From Bufo bufo (taxonomy: Eukaryota; Chordata; Amphibia; Anura; Bufonidae): 64,000 nt of DNA. The stretch's first letter is position 1; the number at the start of each line of letters is the position of its first letter. The stretch lies in the NCBI RefSeq assembly GCF_905171765.1, contig NC_053391.1:192706559-192770558 (forward strand), written 5' to 3'. Both the position numbers and the translations under genes were made by a program. The notes under the pieces are model-generated. The model saw nothing but the letters and a program-made list of their open reading frames with translations. It was not told where the DNA came from and did not search any database. This document shows positions 1 to 11,463 of the stretch, piece after piece.

Positions 1-345
1 TACTACATATAGGTGTGTGTGCTCCTCCTCTCATTGGTTGCTTGGTGCACACAGAGTTAACTAGGAGCAGCACATTATATGTGCAGGGTCTGCTCTCCTG
101 AGTGTAGATGCCCAATGGCATAGATAGGTGTAGATGCCTGACTGAGACCACCTTGGCATTGTAGGCAGGCACAGATGTGCTTTGATCAAAATATATTGGG
201 CGGCAATGGGCGGAGGTAGAGGCGAGACTAAGTGTTATAAAATTTGCTGCTGCTATTGTCCTTCTTAGTCATTTTCAAAAGTTTGGAGGCATTTTTGATA
301 TTTTCATGAACTAAATAAAAAATAAAAAAGTATATGAATACTGTA
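1..345. other. Unassigned non-coding sequence
   Basis: No credible coding frame, repeat end or RNA gene was recognised. It contains a short AT-rich stretch near 300-345. It lies upstream of a MITE and is probably old repeat or intergenic DNA. Confidence 0.3.
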
Positions 346-394
346 TGTAAATGTTTATTAGTAAAAATGCAGTAGAATTTACCAGATATATGTT

Positions 395-782
395 AAAGGG
401 GCTGTCTGAGAGTTTAATATTGATAACCCATCTTCAGCTTAGTTTATTATATGTGATTGGTGGGGGTCCAACACCTGACACCCCCATCAATCAGCTGTTT
501 GAAGAAACTCTCCTTCCTCCTCACATCTTACCAAGCACAGCGCCATACGGTGCATAGCGGCAAGTATTGCAGCTCAGGCCCATTCACTTGTATGGCAGTG
601 AGCTATGCATAGGCCATGTGATGTCTCTGGCCTAGGAAGAGGCTGCATCACTAACTGGAGTGCTGTGGCTTCTTCAAACAGCTGATCAGCAGGGGTGCCT
701 GAAGTCAGACCCCAAACAATCAGATATTGATGACCCGATGATAGGCCATCAAATCAATATCAAAATCTCATGCAACACCTTT
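395..782. mobile_element. Palindromic MITE, family A, copy 1
   Basis: The ends are imperfect inverted repeats: AAAGGGGCTGTCTGAG-type sequence on the left and ...ACACCTTTAA on the right. Internal marks are a 'TTGATGA/TTGATAACC' motif near each end, a 'GGTGGGGGTCC' block and 'CAGCTGTTTGAAGA' near 490 with its reverse complement near 670. The same blocks recur at 7766-8112, 57310-57395 and 61068-61396, so this is a dispersed family. No transposase is present. The superfamily was not determined. Confidence 0.65.
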
Positions 783-1308
783 AACTTTCAAAATACAATA
801 TGGCAAAATAAATGAAATGTCACAGCTTTAATTTTTAGCAAATGGTTAGAGGAGGTATAGGCTGACCGTTTTTAGCCATTTAAGGAAGTTGCTAGTAATT
901 TGGCTACATCTTTCTCAATAATGCGGGCACATGTGAACATGAGACCAACACAGATGTCTTCAGCTGCCAAGTGCACATGGAACACGTCAGCCAGTGTCAG
1001 ATACAAATCTGCTGACAGATGTCCTTTAATCAAAAGTCCAACAAAATCATATATAGGAGTCTGCTGTATTAATGAGGAGGGCATTCTCTTCAGCTCCTTC
1101 CCCCTTTCCCCCCAGGTGACTGAAAGCTGCTCTGTATACATGCAGATACACAGCAGCAGAATGCAGTGGTCTCATATATATCATTTGCCTCTTTCGCTGC
1201 AGCTATTTAGCAAACAGACAAAAGAAAGGTATAGTTTTAATCAGTATGATGAGCCCTACCAGAGAGTATGCCTAGTTTAATAGGGTTGATCATGCTGACA
1301 GAGCCTCT
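783..1308. repeat. Unclassified dispersed repeat
   Basis: Non-coding. Its right end (a 'TTAATAGGGTTGATCATG' stretch, then '...CTCTTTAA') resembles 61027-61063, which suggests a shared repeat family. The short open frames on both strands have no recognisable domain. Confidence 0.35.
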
Positions 1309-1993
1309 TTAACCACTTCCCGACCTCCTATTGACTATAAACGTCCTTGGGCGGTCGGTTTATCTCTGAATGGACGTTCTGGAACGTCCATTCAGAGATG
1401 GCAGCTGCGCGCTAATCGTGCATCTGACGGGCAGGGGTCCCGCTGTCAGTGACAGCAGGGCAACCCAGAGAGAAGGCAGGGACCGTTCCTAAGTGTCCCT
1501 GCCTTCTAGATCACTGTTTACACAGTGCTCAACGAGCGCTGTGTATACAGATCAGGAAGCGCTATGCCGCTTCCTGTCCCGGCCCAGTGGTCATGTGATC
1601 GCCAGGTCCTGGTGAGTGCAAGAGCTGTCGGGTCTTCCATAGACCTCGATCAGCCCTGCACTGAGGCTGTACAGCGCATAATTATGCTGTACAGCCTCTC
1701 TGGGGGGTGTATTTCCCCTGTAACTGGGGCTACTATGTCATCCCCAGTTACAGGAGAAATCAATAGTAAAAAGTCTTTCACAGTTAAAAAATATATATAT
1801 TTTCCCGCAAATCCGTTATTTATAAAATGTTAAAAAATAGACACATTTGTTATCACCGTGTCCACAACGACTGGCTCTATAATAATATCATATGATCTAC
1901 CCCATCAGGTGAACGCCGTAAATTTTTTTATAAATAAACATTGCACCAAAACAGATTTTTTAGTGAGCTCACCTCCCAAAAAACATAATGTTA

Positions 1994-2955
1994 GGCCTCT
2001 TTCACACGGGCGTCACGTGTGAGGGCCGGATAGGATGCAGGTGCGTTGCGGTAAAATGCACGATTTTTCCGTGCAAGTGCAAAGCGTTTTAATGGGTTTT
2101 GCACGCGCGTGAGAAAAATCGGTACCCAGACCTGAACCCGGACTTATTCACAGAAGTTCGGGTTTGGGATCGGTGTTGTGTAAATTTTATTATTTTCCCT
2201 TATAACATAATTATAAGGGAAAATAGCATTCTTAGTACAGAATGCTAAGTAAATTAATCCCTAATTTACTTAGCATTCTGTACTAAGAATGCTAAGGGGT
2301 TAAAAAAATAATAATAATTAATTGTTCGCGCAGCCCGACTTCTCTTCTTTCTTCTTCTTTGAGGACCTCGGAGAAAAGGACCTTTGATGACGTCACTGTG
2401 CTCATCACATGGTCCATCACCATGGTGATGGATCATGTGATGGACCAAGTGATACGCGCAGTGATGTCCCCAAAGGTCCTTTTCTCCCAGGCCATCAAAG
2501 AAGAAGACAGAAGACGAGCCGGGCAGTGTATGAGGGGAGTTTAATTATTTATTTTTATTTTTTAACCCCTCCATCCCTAATTTACTTAGCATTCTGTATT
2601 AAGAATGCTATTATTTTCCCTTATAACCATGTTATAAGGGAAAATAATAATGATCGGGTCCCCATCCTGATCGTCACCTAGCAACCATACGTGAAAATCG
2701 CACTGCATCCGCACTTGCTTGCGGATGCTTGCGATTTTCACGCAGCCCCATTCACTTCTATGGGGCCTGCGTTGCGTGAAAAACGCACAATATAGAGCAT
2801 GCTGCGATTTTCACACAATGCAAAAGTGATGCGTGAAAATCACCGCTCATGTGCACAGCCCCATAGAAATGAATGGGTCCGGATTCAGTGTGGGTGCAAT
2901 GCGTTCACCTCACGCATTGCACCCGCGCGGAAGACTCGCCGGTGTGAAAGAGGCC
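1994..2955. mobile_element. Harbinger-type MITE with TTA duplication
   Basis: The terminal inverted repeats are GGCCTCTTTCACACGGGCG on the left and its near-complement CGCCGGTGTGAAAGAGGCC on the right. They are flanked by TTA at 1991-1993 and 2956-2958. A three-base TTA/TAA duplication with G-rich termini fits PIF/Harbinger. Inside are AT-rich palindromes: 'ATTTACTTAGCATTCTGTA' appears twice (about 2260 and 2578), and paired 'TTATAAGGGAAAATA' blocks lie near 2195-2226 and 2615-2650. No transposase frame is present. It interrupts TTAA element I. Confidence 0.75.
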
Positions 2956-4051
2956 TTAATCAATCAAAAGTCGTATGTACCCCAAAATGGTAGCAATAAA
3001 AATGTCACCTCATCCTGCAAAAAATGAGCCCCCACACAAGACCATAGCCATAAAAATAAAAATAAATATGACTCTATGAAAATTGCAACACAGAAACATG
3101 ATTATTTGTGTAAAGTGAACAGTGTAAAAAACAAATAAAAATTATGCCAAAACTGTTTTTTTTAGTTACCTCACCTCACAAAAAACATTATGTCAATCAA
3201 TCAAAAAGTCATATGTACGCCAAAATGGTAGCAATAAAAACTTCACCTCATCCTTCAAAAAACAAGCCCTCAAAAAAGATTATAGCCAGAAAAATAAAAT
3301 AAAAATATGGCTCTAAGAAAATGGCAACACAAAAACATGATTTTTTTTTCTAAAAAGGTTTTTATTGTGTAAAACGTAAAAATAAAAAAAAAGTAGACAT
3401 ACTGTATTTGGTATCGTTGGGTCCATAATGACCGGATATATAAAAATATCACATGATCTACCTCATCAAGTGAACGGTGTAAAAACCAGAAAGCCAAATG
3501 TACCCAAAAATGGTGCCAATAAAAACTATAGCTTGTTTCGCACAAAATAAGCCCTCACGCATCTCATTCAACAACAAATAAAAAAAGTAATTGCTCTTAA
3601 AATCCATAACAGAAAATTCCATGTTAGAAAATCCAGATGCCGCTCCTTCCCTTCTGAGCCCTGGCGTATCCCCAAATAACAGTTTACGACCACAATTGGG
3701 GTGTTAATGTATTCAGGGGAAAGTGGGCAGCAATTGGGGAACGGGGGGGATATTCTCCTGTTATCTTTTGTGAAAAAGAAAGTTTGGGCCTAAAACACAA
3801 TTTTCTTGTAAATTTTTTTTTAATTTTTCAAGTATTAAAAATTCTATGAAACAGCTGTTGAGTGAAGTGCTCGCTACACCACTTAAAATTCCTTGGGTGG
3901 TGTAGTTTAAAAAATGTGTTTGCTTTTTGGGGGTTTTCACTGTGGGGTTACCTCAGGGCCTCTTCAAATGCAACATGGTGCCCAAAGACCATTCCAGCAA
4001 AATCTGCCCTCCAAAAACCATATGGGGCTCCTTGCCTTCTGTGCCCTGCCG

Positions 4052-6075
4052 CAGGGCCGGTTCTAGGTGAAATGGGGCCCTGGGGCAAAAAATAATAAGG
4101 GCCCCCCCATGACACTTGCTGACTTTAGCATCCCGTATTGACTCTGGAGTATTAATTTGTGGACGTTTATACAGAAGAAGCTGTATATTGTGTGGCACAG
4201 TGTATGCTATATGTGTATAACAAACATATTTCACATGAAAACTTACAGTTACTTGGCTTTGCCCTTGGGGATCTCGGACACCACTTCAACACTTTGGCTG
4301 GGGGGCTCGGAGGAGCTGATGTTGTGTTTTATCCTAATGAGAAAGATTTCATAATAAGGATTTGGAGAAGGGGCAGAGGGATAGCAGAGCATGGAGAGGC
4401 TGGTGCGGCTACTAGGGGGTCATACCATGGGGGAGTAATAAAGCCCACCATAATGCCCCCCTAGTAGAAATAATTCTCCTTATATTGTGACAGTGCAAAA
4501 AATACCCCCTTGTAATGCCCCCAGTTGAGCTAATGTTCCAAATAGTGCCCCCATAATGTGCCAGTATAAAATACCCCTATATAGTGCCCCCAGTAAATGC
4601 CCCCATAGTGCTCCTCTCCCCCCTCCCTCCTGGTGCCCCCATAATGTACCAGTATAAAATGCCCCATATATAGTGCCCCAGTAGATGCCCTCAGTGTCCC
4701 CCATAATTTGTAAGTATAAAATACCCCTTCTTAGTGCCCCCGTAAATGACCCCATAGTACTCCTCTCCCACCTTCCCCATAGTACCCACCATAATGTGTC
4801 ACAATATAAAATGCTACTGTACAGAGCCCCCCATATAAAATACCCCTTCTTTGTGGCCTCAGTAGATTCCCCTATAGTACCCACCAATAATGTGCCAGTA
4901 AGAAGTGCCCCCATTGTGCCACCCAATAATGTGCCAGTAATAAGTGCCCCCATAGATGTCCCCCAATAATGTGCCAGTAAAATGTACCCCCATAGATGCC
5001 CCCCAATCATGTGCCAGTCATAAGAGCCCCTCCCACCATCTTGTGCCAGTAACAAGAGCCCCCCATATCATGTGCCAGTAGCCAGAGGCCCCCCATATCA
5101 TGTGCCAGTAGCCAGAGCCCCCCCATATCATGTGCCAGTAGCCAGAGCCCCCCCCATTATGTGCCAGTAGGCAGAGCCCTACCATCATGTGCCAGTAGCC
5201 AGAGCCCCCCCCCATATCATGTGCCAGTAGCCAGAGCCCCCCCCATATCATGTGCCAGTAGCCAGAGCCCCCCACATATCATGCGCCAGTAGCCAGAGCC
5301 CCCCTCATATCATGTGCCGGTAGCCAGAGCCCCCCCATATTATGTGCCAGTAGCCAGAGCCCACCCATATCATGTGCCAGTAGCCAGAGCCCCCCCATAT
5401 CATGTGCCAGTAGCCAGAGGCCCCCCATCATGTGTCAGTAGCCAGAGGCCCCCCCATCATTTGCCAGTAGCCAGAGCCCCCCCCCCTATCATGTGTCAGT
5501 AGTCAGAGGCCCCCCCCATCATTTGCCAGTAGCCAGAGGCCCCCCCATCATTTGCCAGTAGCCAGAGCCCCCCCATCATGTGTCAGTAGCCAGAGGCCCC
5601 CCCATCATGTGACAGTAGCCAGAGGCCCCCCATCATGTGACATTAGTCAGAGCCCCCCTCATATCAGTAGCCGCCAGTATTGTACACAAAAAACACACAC
5701 ACAAAAAAAAAAAAACACTTATACTTACCTCCATGTCAGCGATGCGATGCAGGCCTCTTCCGGCCTGTGTCCCGCGCTGTACGGCTCAGGCGGCGCGATG
5801 ACGTCATCACGCCGCCTGCGCCGCCCTCTCCCCTGCTCCTCCAAACAGCCATCTATATCGCTGTCCTGAGCATACAGATGACTATGGAGATGAGCGCTTC
5901 CACAATGGAAGCGCTCATCTCCCTGTGTGACTGTCCGGCCGCCGCTGCCCCCACTTGCCGCCACGGGGGACGGGGCCCACTTAAATATATTTAGTTGCGG
6001 GCCGGCGGGGGCCCCTAAGGACTTGGGAGCCCGGGGGCAGTTGCCCCCCTTGCCTTAATGGAAGTGCCGGCCCTG
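4052..6075. mobile_element. Non-autonomous hAT element with internal minisatellite
   Basis: It starts CAGGGCCGG and ends CCGGCCCTG. The 8-bp direct repeat CCCTGCCG flanks it at 4044-4051 and 6076-6083, the size expected for hAT. Removing it and one repeat restores the host phrase 'CCTTCTGTGCCCTGCCG', which is present uninterrupted in the paralogous TTAA element on the minus strand near 47390-47425. Much of the interior is C-rich tandem repeat. A shortened relative lies at about 15640-17215. No transposase is encoded; long open frames inside come from the repeat. Confidence 0.8.
5030..5660. repeat. Minisatellite, about 31-bp unit
   Basis: Roughly twenty variable copies of a unit containing 'CATGTGCCAGTAGCCAGAG' followed by a C run. 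The upstream stretch 4560-5030 carries a looser related series ('AATGTGCCAGTA'). It lies inside the hAT element and produces spurious open frames on both strands. Confidence 0.85.
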
Positions 6076-6791
6076 CCCTGCCGTGTGCCCAAACAGCAGA
6101 ATACGATCGCATATGGGGTGTTTCTGCAAACTGCAAAATCAAGGTAATAAATTATTAAAATGGAAAATCTGCTAAAAAAAAATGACATTTTAAAATATCA
6201 CTTCTATTTTGCTTTAATTCCTGTGGAATACCTAAAGGGTTAACAACATTTCTAAAACCAGTTTTGAGTGGTGTAATTTCTAAAATGGGGTCATTTATGG
6301 GTTGGTTCTATTATGTAAGCCCCACAAAGTGACTTTGGAAATGAACTGGTCCTTAAAAAAGTTGACTTTGGAAATGTTTTTAAAAATTGCAAAAATTGCT
6401 TCTAAAATTCTAAACCTTCTAGCGTCCTAAATTTTTTTTATTACATTACTAAAATGATGGCAACATATAGTAGATATATGAGAAATGTTAATTAATAAAT
6501 ATTTTATGAGGCATCACTAACTGTCTTAAAAGCAGAGAGATTCAAATTTAGAAAACGGTGAATTTTTCAGATTTTTGTTAACTTTTCGATTTTTTTATAA
6601 ATAAAAGTAAAACATATTGACTCAAATTTACCATTAACATGAAGTACAATGTGTCACGAGAAAACAACCTCTGAATGGCTTGGATAAGTAAAAGCGTTCC
6701 AAAGTTATTACCACATAAATGACTAGTGTCAGATTTTCAAAATTAGGCCTGGTCAGGAAGGGGGTAAATGGCCCGGTCTTAAAGTGGTTAA

Positions 6792-7764
6792 AGAAGGAGA
6801 CATTTTCCCCATTTTCAGGGGATTACACCATGGTTACTCCATAGGTATATCTTTGGCAAGCAAGTTGTGACAATTTTGAATCCTATGTCTCTTGTTTACT
6901 ACAATATTTCTTTGTACTTGTGTGTAAAACTATTACTTTTCTGATTTTGTGTGCCTGAAGAAGAAACCCAAGGAGTCTTGAAAGCTTGTTATTCATCATC
7001 AACTTTTCAGTTAGCCATTGAAATATATCACAGTCTTTATCTTTTCTATCTACTGGTACTTTAAGTAATAAACCATTAACCAACATCTTAAGTAATGTAT
7101 TCCACAGGATCTATGAACCTTGACATTCTTTAATTAAACAAGGTCATTATCAAGGTTTTATGAGACCATGACTTGGTTATGAATCTACTTTTTTTCATGT
7201 GAAACTTCATATATGGAAAAAAGTAGAGCTGTATATCCACATATGAAAGAAATAATAATAATATCTGTTGTAGCTTTTATATTGTTTTGTTATGGGTATT
7301 TAAGGATTTACTTATAAAAGGATCCTTAGGGTATACTCATACTATGAATTTTCCTCACCAAAATACACACAATAAAGACATCCCCCTTTTTAGTCTATAG
7401 GGGTGAAAGGTGTCAATACCTGCATTCTGTTTGCTGCAAAAATAAATTTTGTTGAGGATTTCCTAGAGCTGAATGTCTCCATTTATTTAAATAATTATAT
7501 AATCTGCACAGAAATCTGCAGCATAATTCACAAACAAAATACCCAACCTATTCTACGGAGGACCCCCAGCATAATCCGCAAAATAAAAAACACAACTTTA
7601 AAGAATACACATGTGCAGATTTTGTTGCAGAAATTCCATCACATGTGAATGTACATTTAGAATAATTTCATACTTGTCAGATTTGCATATTGCAAATCTA
7701 ACATGTACAGTATTTAACTACAAGATCTGCCCCCAAAATCTGAGTGATTTCTGCCACAGATGTG
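6792..7764. other. Mostly unassigned DNA; possible PLE remnant near 6870-7090
   Basis: AT-rich, with no credible gene. At 6956-6995 the order CTGAAGA ... GAAA matches the CUGANGA...GAAA spacing of a hammerhead ribozyme, as in PLE terminal regions, but the stems are weak. No RT or endonuclease frame accompanies it. I treat the PLE label as tentative. Confidence 0.3.
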
Positions 7765-7765
7765 A

Positions 7766-8112
7766 TTATCTGGATAGGTCATCAATATCTGATAGGTGGG
7801 GGACTGTCTTCCGGCACCCCTACCAATCAGCTGTTTGAAGACGAGGGGGCACTCGCGTGAGCGCTAGTTCCTCTTTAAGATTACACTGCGTGTAGTCTTG
7901 GAGGTTTTGCGGCACTGTGTAATTACAAGTGATTGTTCCATTCATTTGAATTACACTGTGCCACCACTCCGACCGACACGCAGTGTAATCTTGTAGAGGA
8001 ATCAGTGCTCATACGAGCTCCATCTCATCCGCGAGTTGGACCCGCACCGATCAGATATTGATGACCTATCCTGAGGATAGGTAATCAATATGTACTGGCT
8101 GCACAACCCCTT
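7766..8112. mobile_element. Palindromic MITE, family A, copy 2
   Basis: The near-complementary ends carry 'GATAGGTCATCAATATCTGA' and 'GATATTGATGACCTATCC'. The block 'CAATCAGCTGTTTGAAGA' is shared with copy 1. It ends in '...AACCCCTTTAA', matching the ends of copies 1 and 4. No coding capacity. Confidence 0.7.
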
Positions 8113-8171
8113 TAACTTCTATTATGGGTAAATAATAAGCTATCTTGCAGTACTGTATCTCAGTGAAATAA

Positions 8172-8574
8172 GTGTATAACTCCAAATGGACCTGGGTTTA
8201 TGAGGGACTGCTCTTGTTAAACTATTATGATCCGTTTCTGTGGGAAAGTAAGTTGTATACTGACATAGGAAAGTCATTGGATACATTAATTAATCTTGAA
8301 TTTTCCAAAGCATTTGATATTTTGCCATATAAAAGTTTGGTACATAAAATGAGAATGGTTGGACTGGGGGAAAACGTCTGTATGTGGGTAAGTAACTGGC
8401 TCAGTGATAGAAAACAGAGGGTGGTTATTAACGGTACACACTCAGATTGGGTCACCGTCACTAGTGGGGTACCATAGGGGTCAGTACTGGGCCCTATTCT
8501 CTTTAATATATTTATTAATTATCTTGTAGAGGATTTGCATAGAAAAATATTTTTGCTGATGATTAGAGATGAGT
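8172..8574 (+). pseudogene. CR1/L2-like LINE reverse transcriptase fragment
   Basis: The frame carries an RT palm segment: 'LEFSKAFDIL' (motif A), 'WLSDRKQRVVING', then 'VTSGVP', a stop, and 'GSVLGPILFNIFIN' (motif B region). This order is typical of CR1/L2/Rex-like non-LTR retrotransposons. The stop at 8476-8478 sits where this family normally has glutamine, consistent with a CAG-to-TAG change. The frame continues to about 8574 and is then cut by a hAT element. A further piece of what looks like the same LINE resumes at about 11009. The N-terminal half and the endonuclease are absent. Confidence 0.75.
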
Positions 8575-11005
8575 GAAATTTTGAAAAATTTGATTCAGTC
8601 GATTTTACGAATTTAGTCAAGAAATTTGATTAATTACAAATTAATTTGGCACGAATCACGATAAATTATGTTCATCCTACTTTATAGCCCATTCTCAGTG
8701 TGAAGGCTTGGAAATTAAACTGCAGGGAGATTGCAGGGAGAGTGTATCGCCGTGTACATTACGTTCGAGTGCACCCACATTCATAGTTATTCCGTTCTGT
8801 AGGTACTGTGCCATCAGTACTGTGCTGTCATTTTTCACTGTCTACATCTCTGTGCAGTGCACCAAGATTCATAGCTAATCCCTGGTGTTAAACAAGAAGA
8901 CAAACATACAGCACCCTTCAGTAAAGCCAAAAACCAGTGCACACCACTGTAGGAGCTGTGTCCAAAGTCCAAATGGCTCCTTAGTGGAACAGAGTAAAGA
9001 AATGGAGGCAGCGCTAATAAAGTAGAGGAGGAAAAAAAAAATATTTTAATGCATGTTGTGGCAGTCCATGCTTTTCAATCCCATCTGTTAGCTGTATATT
9101 TACTGTGCGTCAGTATTACAGGTCAATGTTAGTGTCAGTTCTAATTCAAGTAGTGTCCTCATGACAGTGGGGAGGGTGGCACCAGCAGCAGTGACAGTAA
9201 CAGTGACAATAGCTGCCACATGACATGACAGAGTGGGAAGGGTGGCAGCAGTGGCAGTAACAGGGACAATAGTGACCCCATAATAGAGTGAGGATGGGAG
9301 CCAACAGCAGTGGCAGTAATAAGGACAATTGTGGGTAGGGGGTATACAGCACAAGATGGTTGCAGATCACAGTAGTAGCAGAAACCAACAGCATTGTGAT
9401 AGCAAGAGCCAGTGGCATGCATATGCTTTTAAAAATGTTACATGTACATATCAGTAGGATAAGAATGGCAGTAGAGGCAGCAGGCTGGTGGCAACATAAG
9501 AATGGTGGCAGCAGCACATGGCCAGAAGTAACGGCCCATTTTGCAGAATGTTCTGGTGTGGTAGCACACTACAGTATGATCATTAGTGGCAGAATGATCT
9601 ATTCTGTTGCATCAGGCACCGGTGTCTGGAAATTCTGGTTGATCCACACCTGATTCATATTTATGAAGGTTAGTCTCTCAACATTTTGAGAGGAAAGGCG
9701 AGTTCTCTTAGGGGTAACTATGCCCCCCGCCACACTGAAGACTCAATATGATGCCACACTACTGGCCAGGCAGGATAGCATGACAATGGCAAACTCAGCC
9801 ATACTTCAAGTTTGCATGCCCAATAGTCCAGGAGATCTTGGATCATGGCTGACGGGGTGCAGTCCAAATATGCCACCACCTGCTGGTTGATGTTCTGCTG
9901 CATGTCCTGCTGCTGCTGGGAGGTTTCTTCAGTAGGCAGCTGAAGAAAACTGCTCATCCTAGACTCCAGACTGAAGTTTCTACATATGATGCTGCTCCTG
10001 CCCTCCACCACCACCATCTTCAGTCATGGCAGTAGAGCGTGAGTGTAGGGGGTCCCGCCGGTCATACCTTCCTGAGAACGGGCGTTGGCTCTTGTAGGCA
10101 GCGACCAACTCACTACACAGCATGTCTCTATAGTAGTCAATTTTGCATCTCTCTCAGAAGGTCAAAAAAAAAAAGAGTTTAACATTGTGGATAGCCAGTA
10201 GTCATCCCTCTGCCAAATCCTGACAATGCGGCTGTCACTACATAAACATGACAGCATGCATCTGGCCATTTGCGCAAGGGACTCTGAGGGACTCCCTGCC
10301 TCCATCTCCACTGCATACTGACACGGTATGTCGGGTACATCTGCGTTATCTTTGTCGTCACCCTCCAGCTCCTCATGCTCCTTTTGCTCCTCCTGCTCCT
10401 CTCCTGTCGCTTGGGCAGATAAACCACCTGGTTATGTATATAATTACTGGGCGTTTATGTCCTCCTCCTCTGGCAGTTTAAACTCCTCAAGGCTCAGGTC
10501 GCAATGAAATGCAGGTGCCAAGTCTTCTGTTCCCTCGCCAATCAAATTTGTCACCACCCCTCCAGAATGTGAACGAGTGGAATTACAGTACATCATTCAT
10601 CCCATAGTTCTGCCAACTGACAAATATAGTGGCCTCCTCAAAGGGCCTGAGAAAATGGCATGTGTCACACATGGGCTGCCACTGGCTAACGTAGAAGTTA
10701 CACTGGGCAGTAGACCTGTTCGTCTGCAGCATTAAGAAATTGTTGACCGCCTTCCTCTGTTTGTACAGGTGGTCTACCATATGGAGCGTGGAGTTCCAAT
10801 GAGTGGAAAAGCTACATATCAGGCAATGTTGAGGAAGAGCATTTTGCCTTTGCAGCTCAAGGAGGGTGTGCTTGGCACGGCATGAGTGGCTGAAGTGCAT
10901 GCACAGTTTCCTGGACATTTCTAACAGCTCTTGCAGTTCAGTGTAAGTCTTAAGGAACTGCATTGCATTATGGGTGAACTTGGGTTCCCGGGCATCCTAC
11001 TTTCA
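8561..11005 (-). mobile_element. hAT DNA transposon copy 1, degenerate
   Basis: The left end 'TAGAGATGAGTGAAATTTT' followed by AT-rich sequence resembles the 'TAGAGATGAGCGAA' terminus seen in frog hAT elements. A minus-strand transposase pseudogene fills the right part (about 9600-10990). 9150-9350 holds short 'GGTGGCAGCAGTGGCAGTAA' reiterations. No matching right terminus or 8-bp duplication was found, so the right end is probably deleted. It splits the CR1/L2-like LINE. Confidence 0.6.
9600..10990 (-). pseudogene. hAT transposase pseudogene
   Basis: Reading the minus strand: 10963-10583 gives a core segment with 'FSTHWNSTLHMVDHL', the conserved threonine-arginine-tryptophan-asparagine-serine region of hAT catalytic domains (here HWNST). 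Next come 'LRPFEEAT' and acidic linker remnants in other frames. 10017-9718 then gives 'VVAYLDC' and 'DLLDYWACKLEVW', the start of the C-terminal hAT dimerisation domain. Several frameshifts and stops break it, and the zinc-finger N-terminus is missing. It is clearly related to the copy at 33234-34368. In a live element it would cut and paste the transposon in the nucleus; this copy cannot. Confidence 0.75.
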
Positions 11006-11008
11006 TTT

Positions 11009-11313
11009 TGCTACAGATGGGAAATATTGGAAGCCTGGGCAGAGAAGTGGCAAGTGTAAGGTTATGCACATGGGTAGAGAATATACAAAGAGGTGGAAAA
11101 TACAAATAAACAGTACATATGAAATGGAAAATACTAGGTAACACTGACATGGAAAATACATTTTAGATGACAGTACAGTTAACTGTAGCAACCAGTGTGA
11201 GGAAGCTACAGCCAATAGTTCTGCCACTTTACAAACCACTAGTAAGGACGCACATGAAGTATTGTGTACAATTTCGAGCTCCTATGCACAAAAGAAAGAC
11301 ACAATGTTCAAAT
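11009..11313 (+). pseudogene. CR1/L2-like LINE ORF2 C-terminal fragment
   Basis: Short frames read 'SLGREVASVRLCTWVENIQ' and, further on, 'VLPLYKPLVRTHMKYCVQF'. The second matches the well-known '...LVRPHLEYCVQFW' block downstream of the RT of CR1/L2-like LINEs. It lies just right of the hAT element and in the order expected if it continues the RT fragment at 8172-8574. Frames are broken, and it ends where the L1 begins. Confidence 0.65.
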
Positions 11314-11463
11314 GTGGACAACTGGGGGGGAGTGGCTTGGCTGCCGAGAGTGATGGCTGTGTGAGTGAGCTGCTCCTGCACCATAGCGACTTTTACATAG
11401 CAGAACCTTCACCCACACGGATCATTCAAACGGCTACACCACTTAAATCCTCCACTGTCAGAA

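Larger units (their letters stand above)
1309..6791. mobile_element. TTAA-flanked DNA element I (piggyBac-type, non-autonomous)
   Basis: TTAA stands at 1309-1312 and 6788-6791. The termini begin CCACTTCCCGACC on the left and, reverse-complemented, CCACTTTAAGACC on the right, an imperfect inverted pair. A TTAA target is typical of piggyBac elements; assignment to that superfamily is inference because no transposase is seen. The body is AT-rich and non-coding, with repeated phrases such as 'ATCACATGATCTACC' (3449 and, diverged, near 1890) that suggest internal duplication. It is the same family as 46709-49669, which lies in the opposite orientation. Two younger elements (1994-2955 and 4052-6075) are nested in it, so the original element was about 2.5 kb. 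Confidence 0.6.

Noticed and set aside
4480..5275. Minus-strand frames rich in Gly, Trp and Tyr ('GYWHMIWGG'), like structural proteins
   Set aside because: They are translations of the hAT-borne minisatellite around TGTGCCAGTAGCC.
8870..9060. Separate PLE or SINE fragment inside hAT copy 1
   Set aside because: Some phrases look foreign, but no boundary, TSD or core motif could be found.
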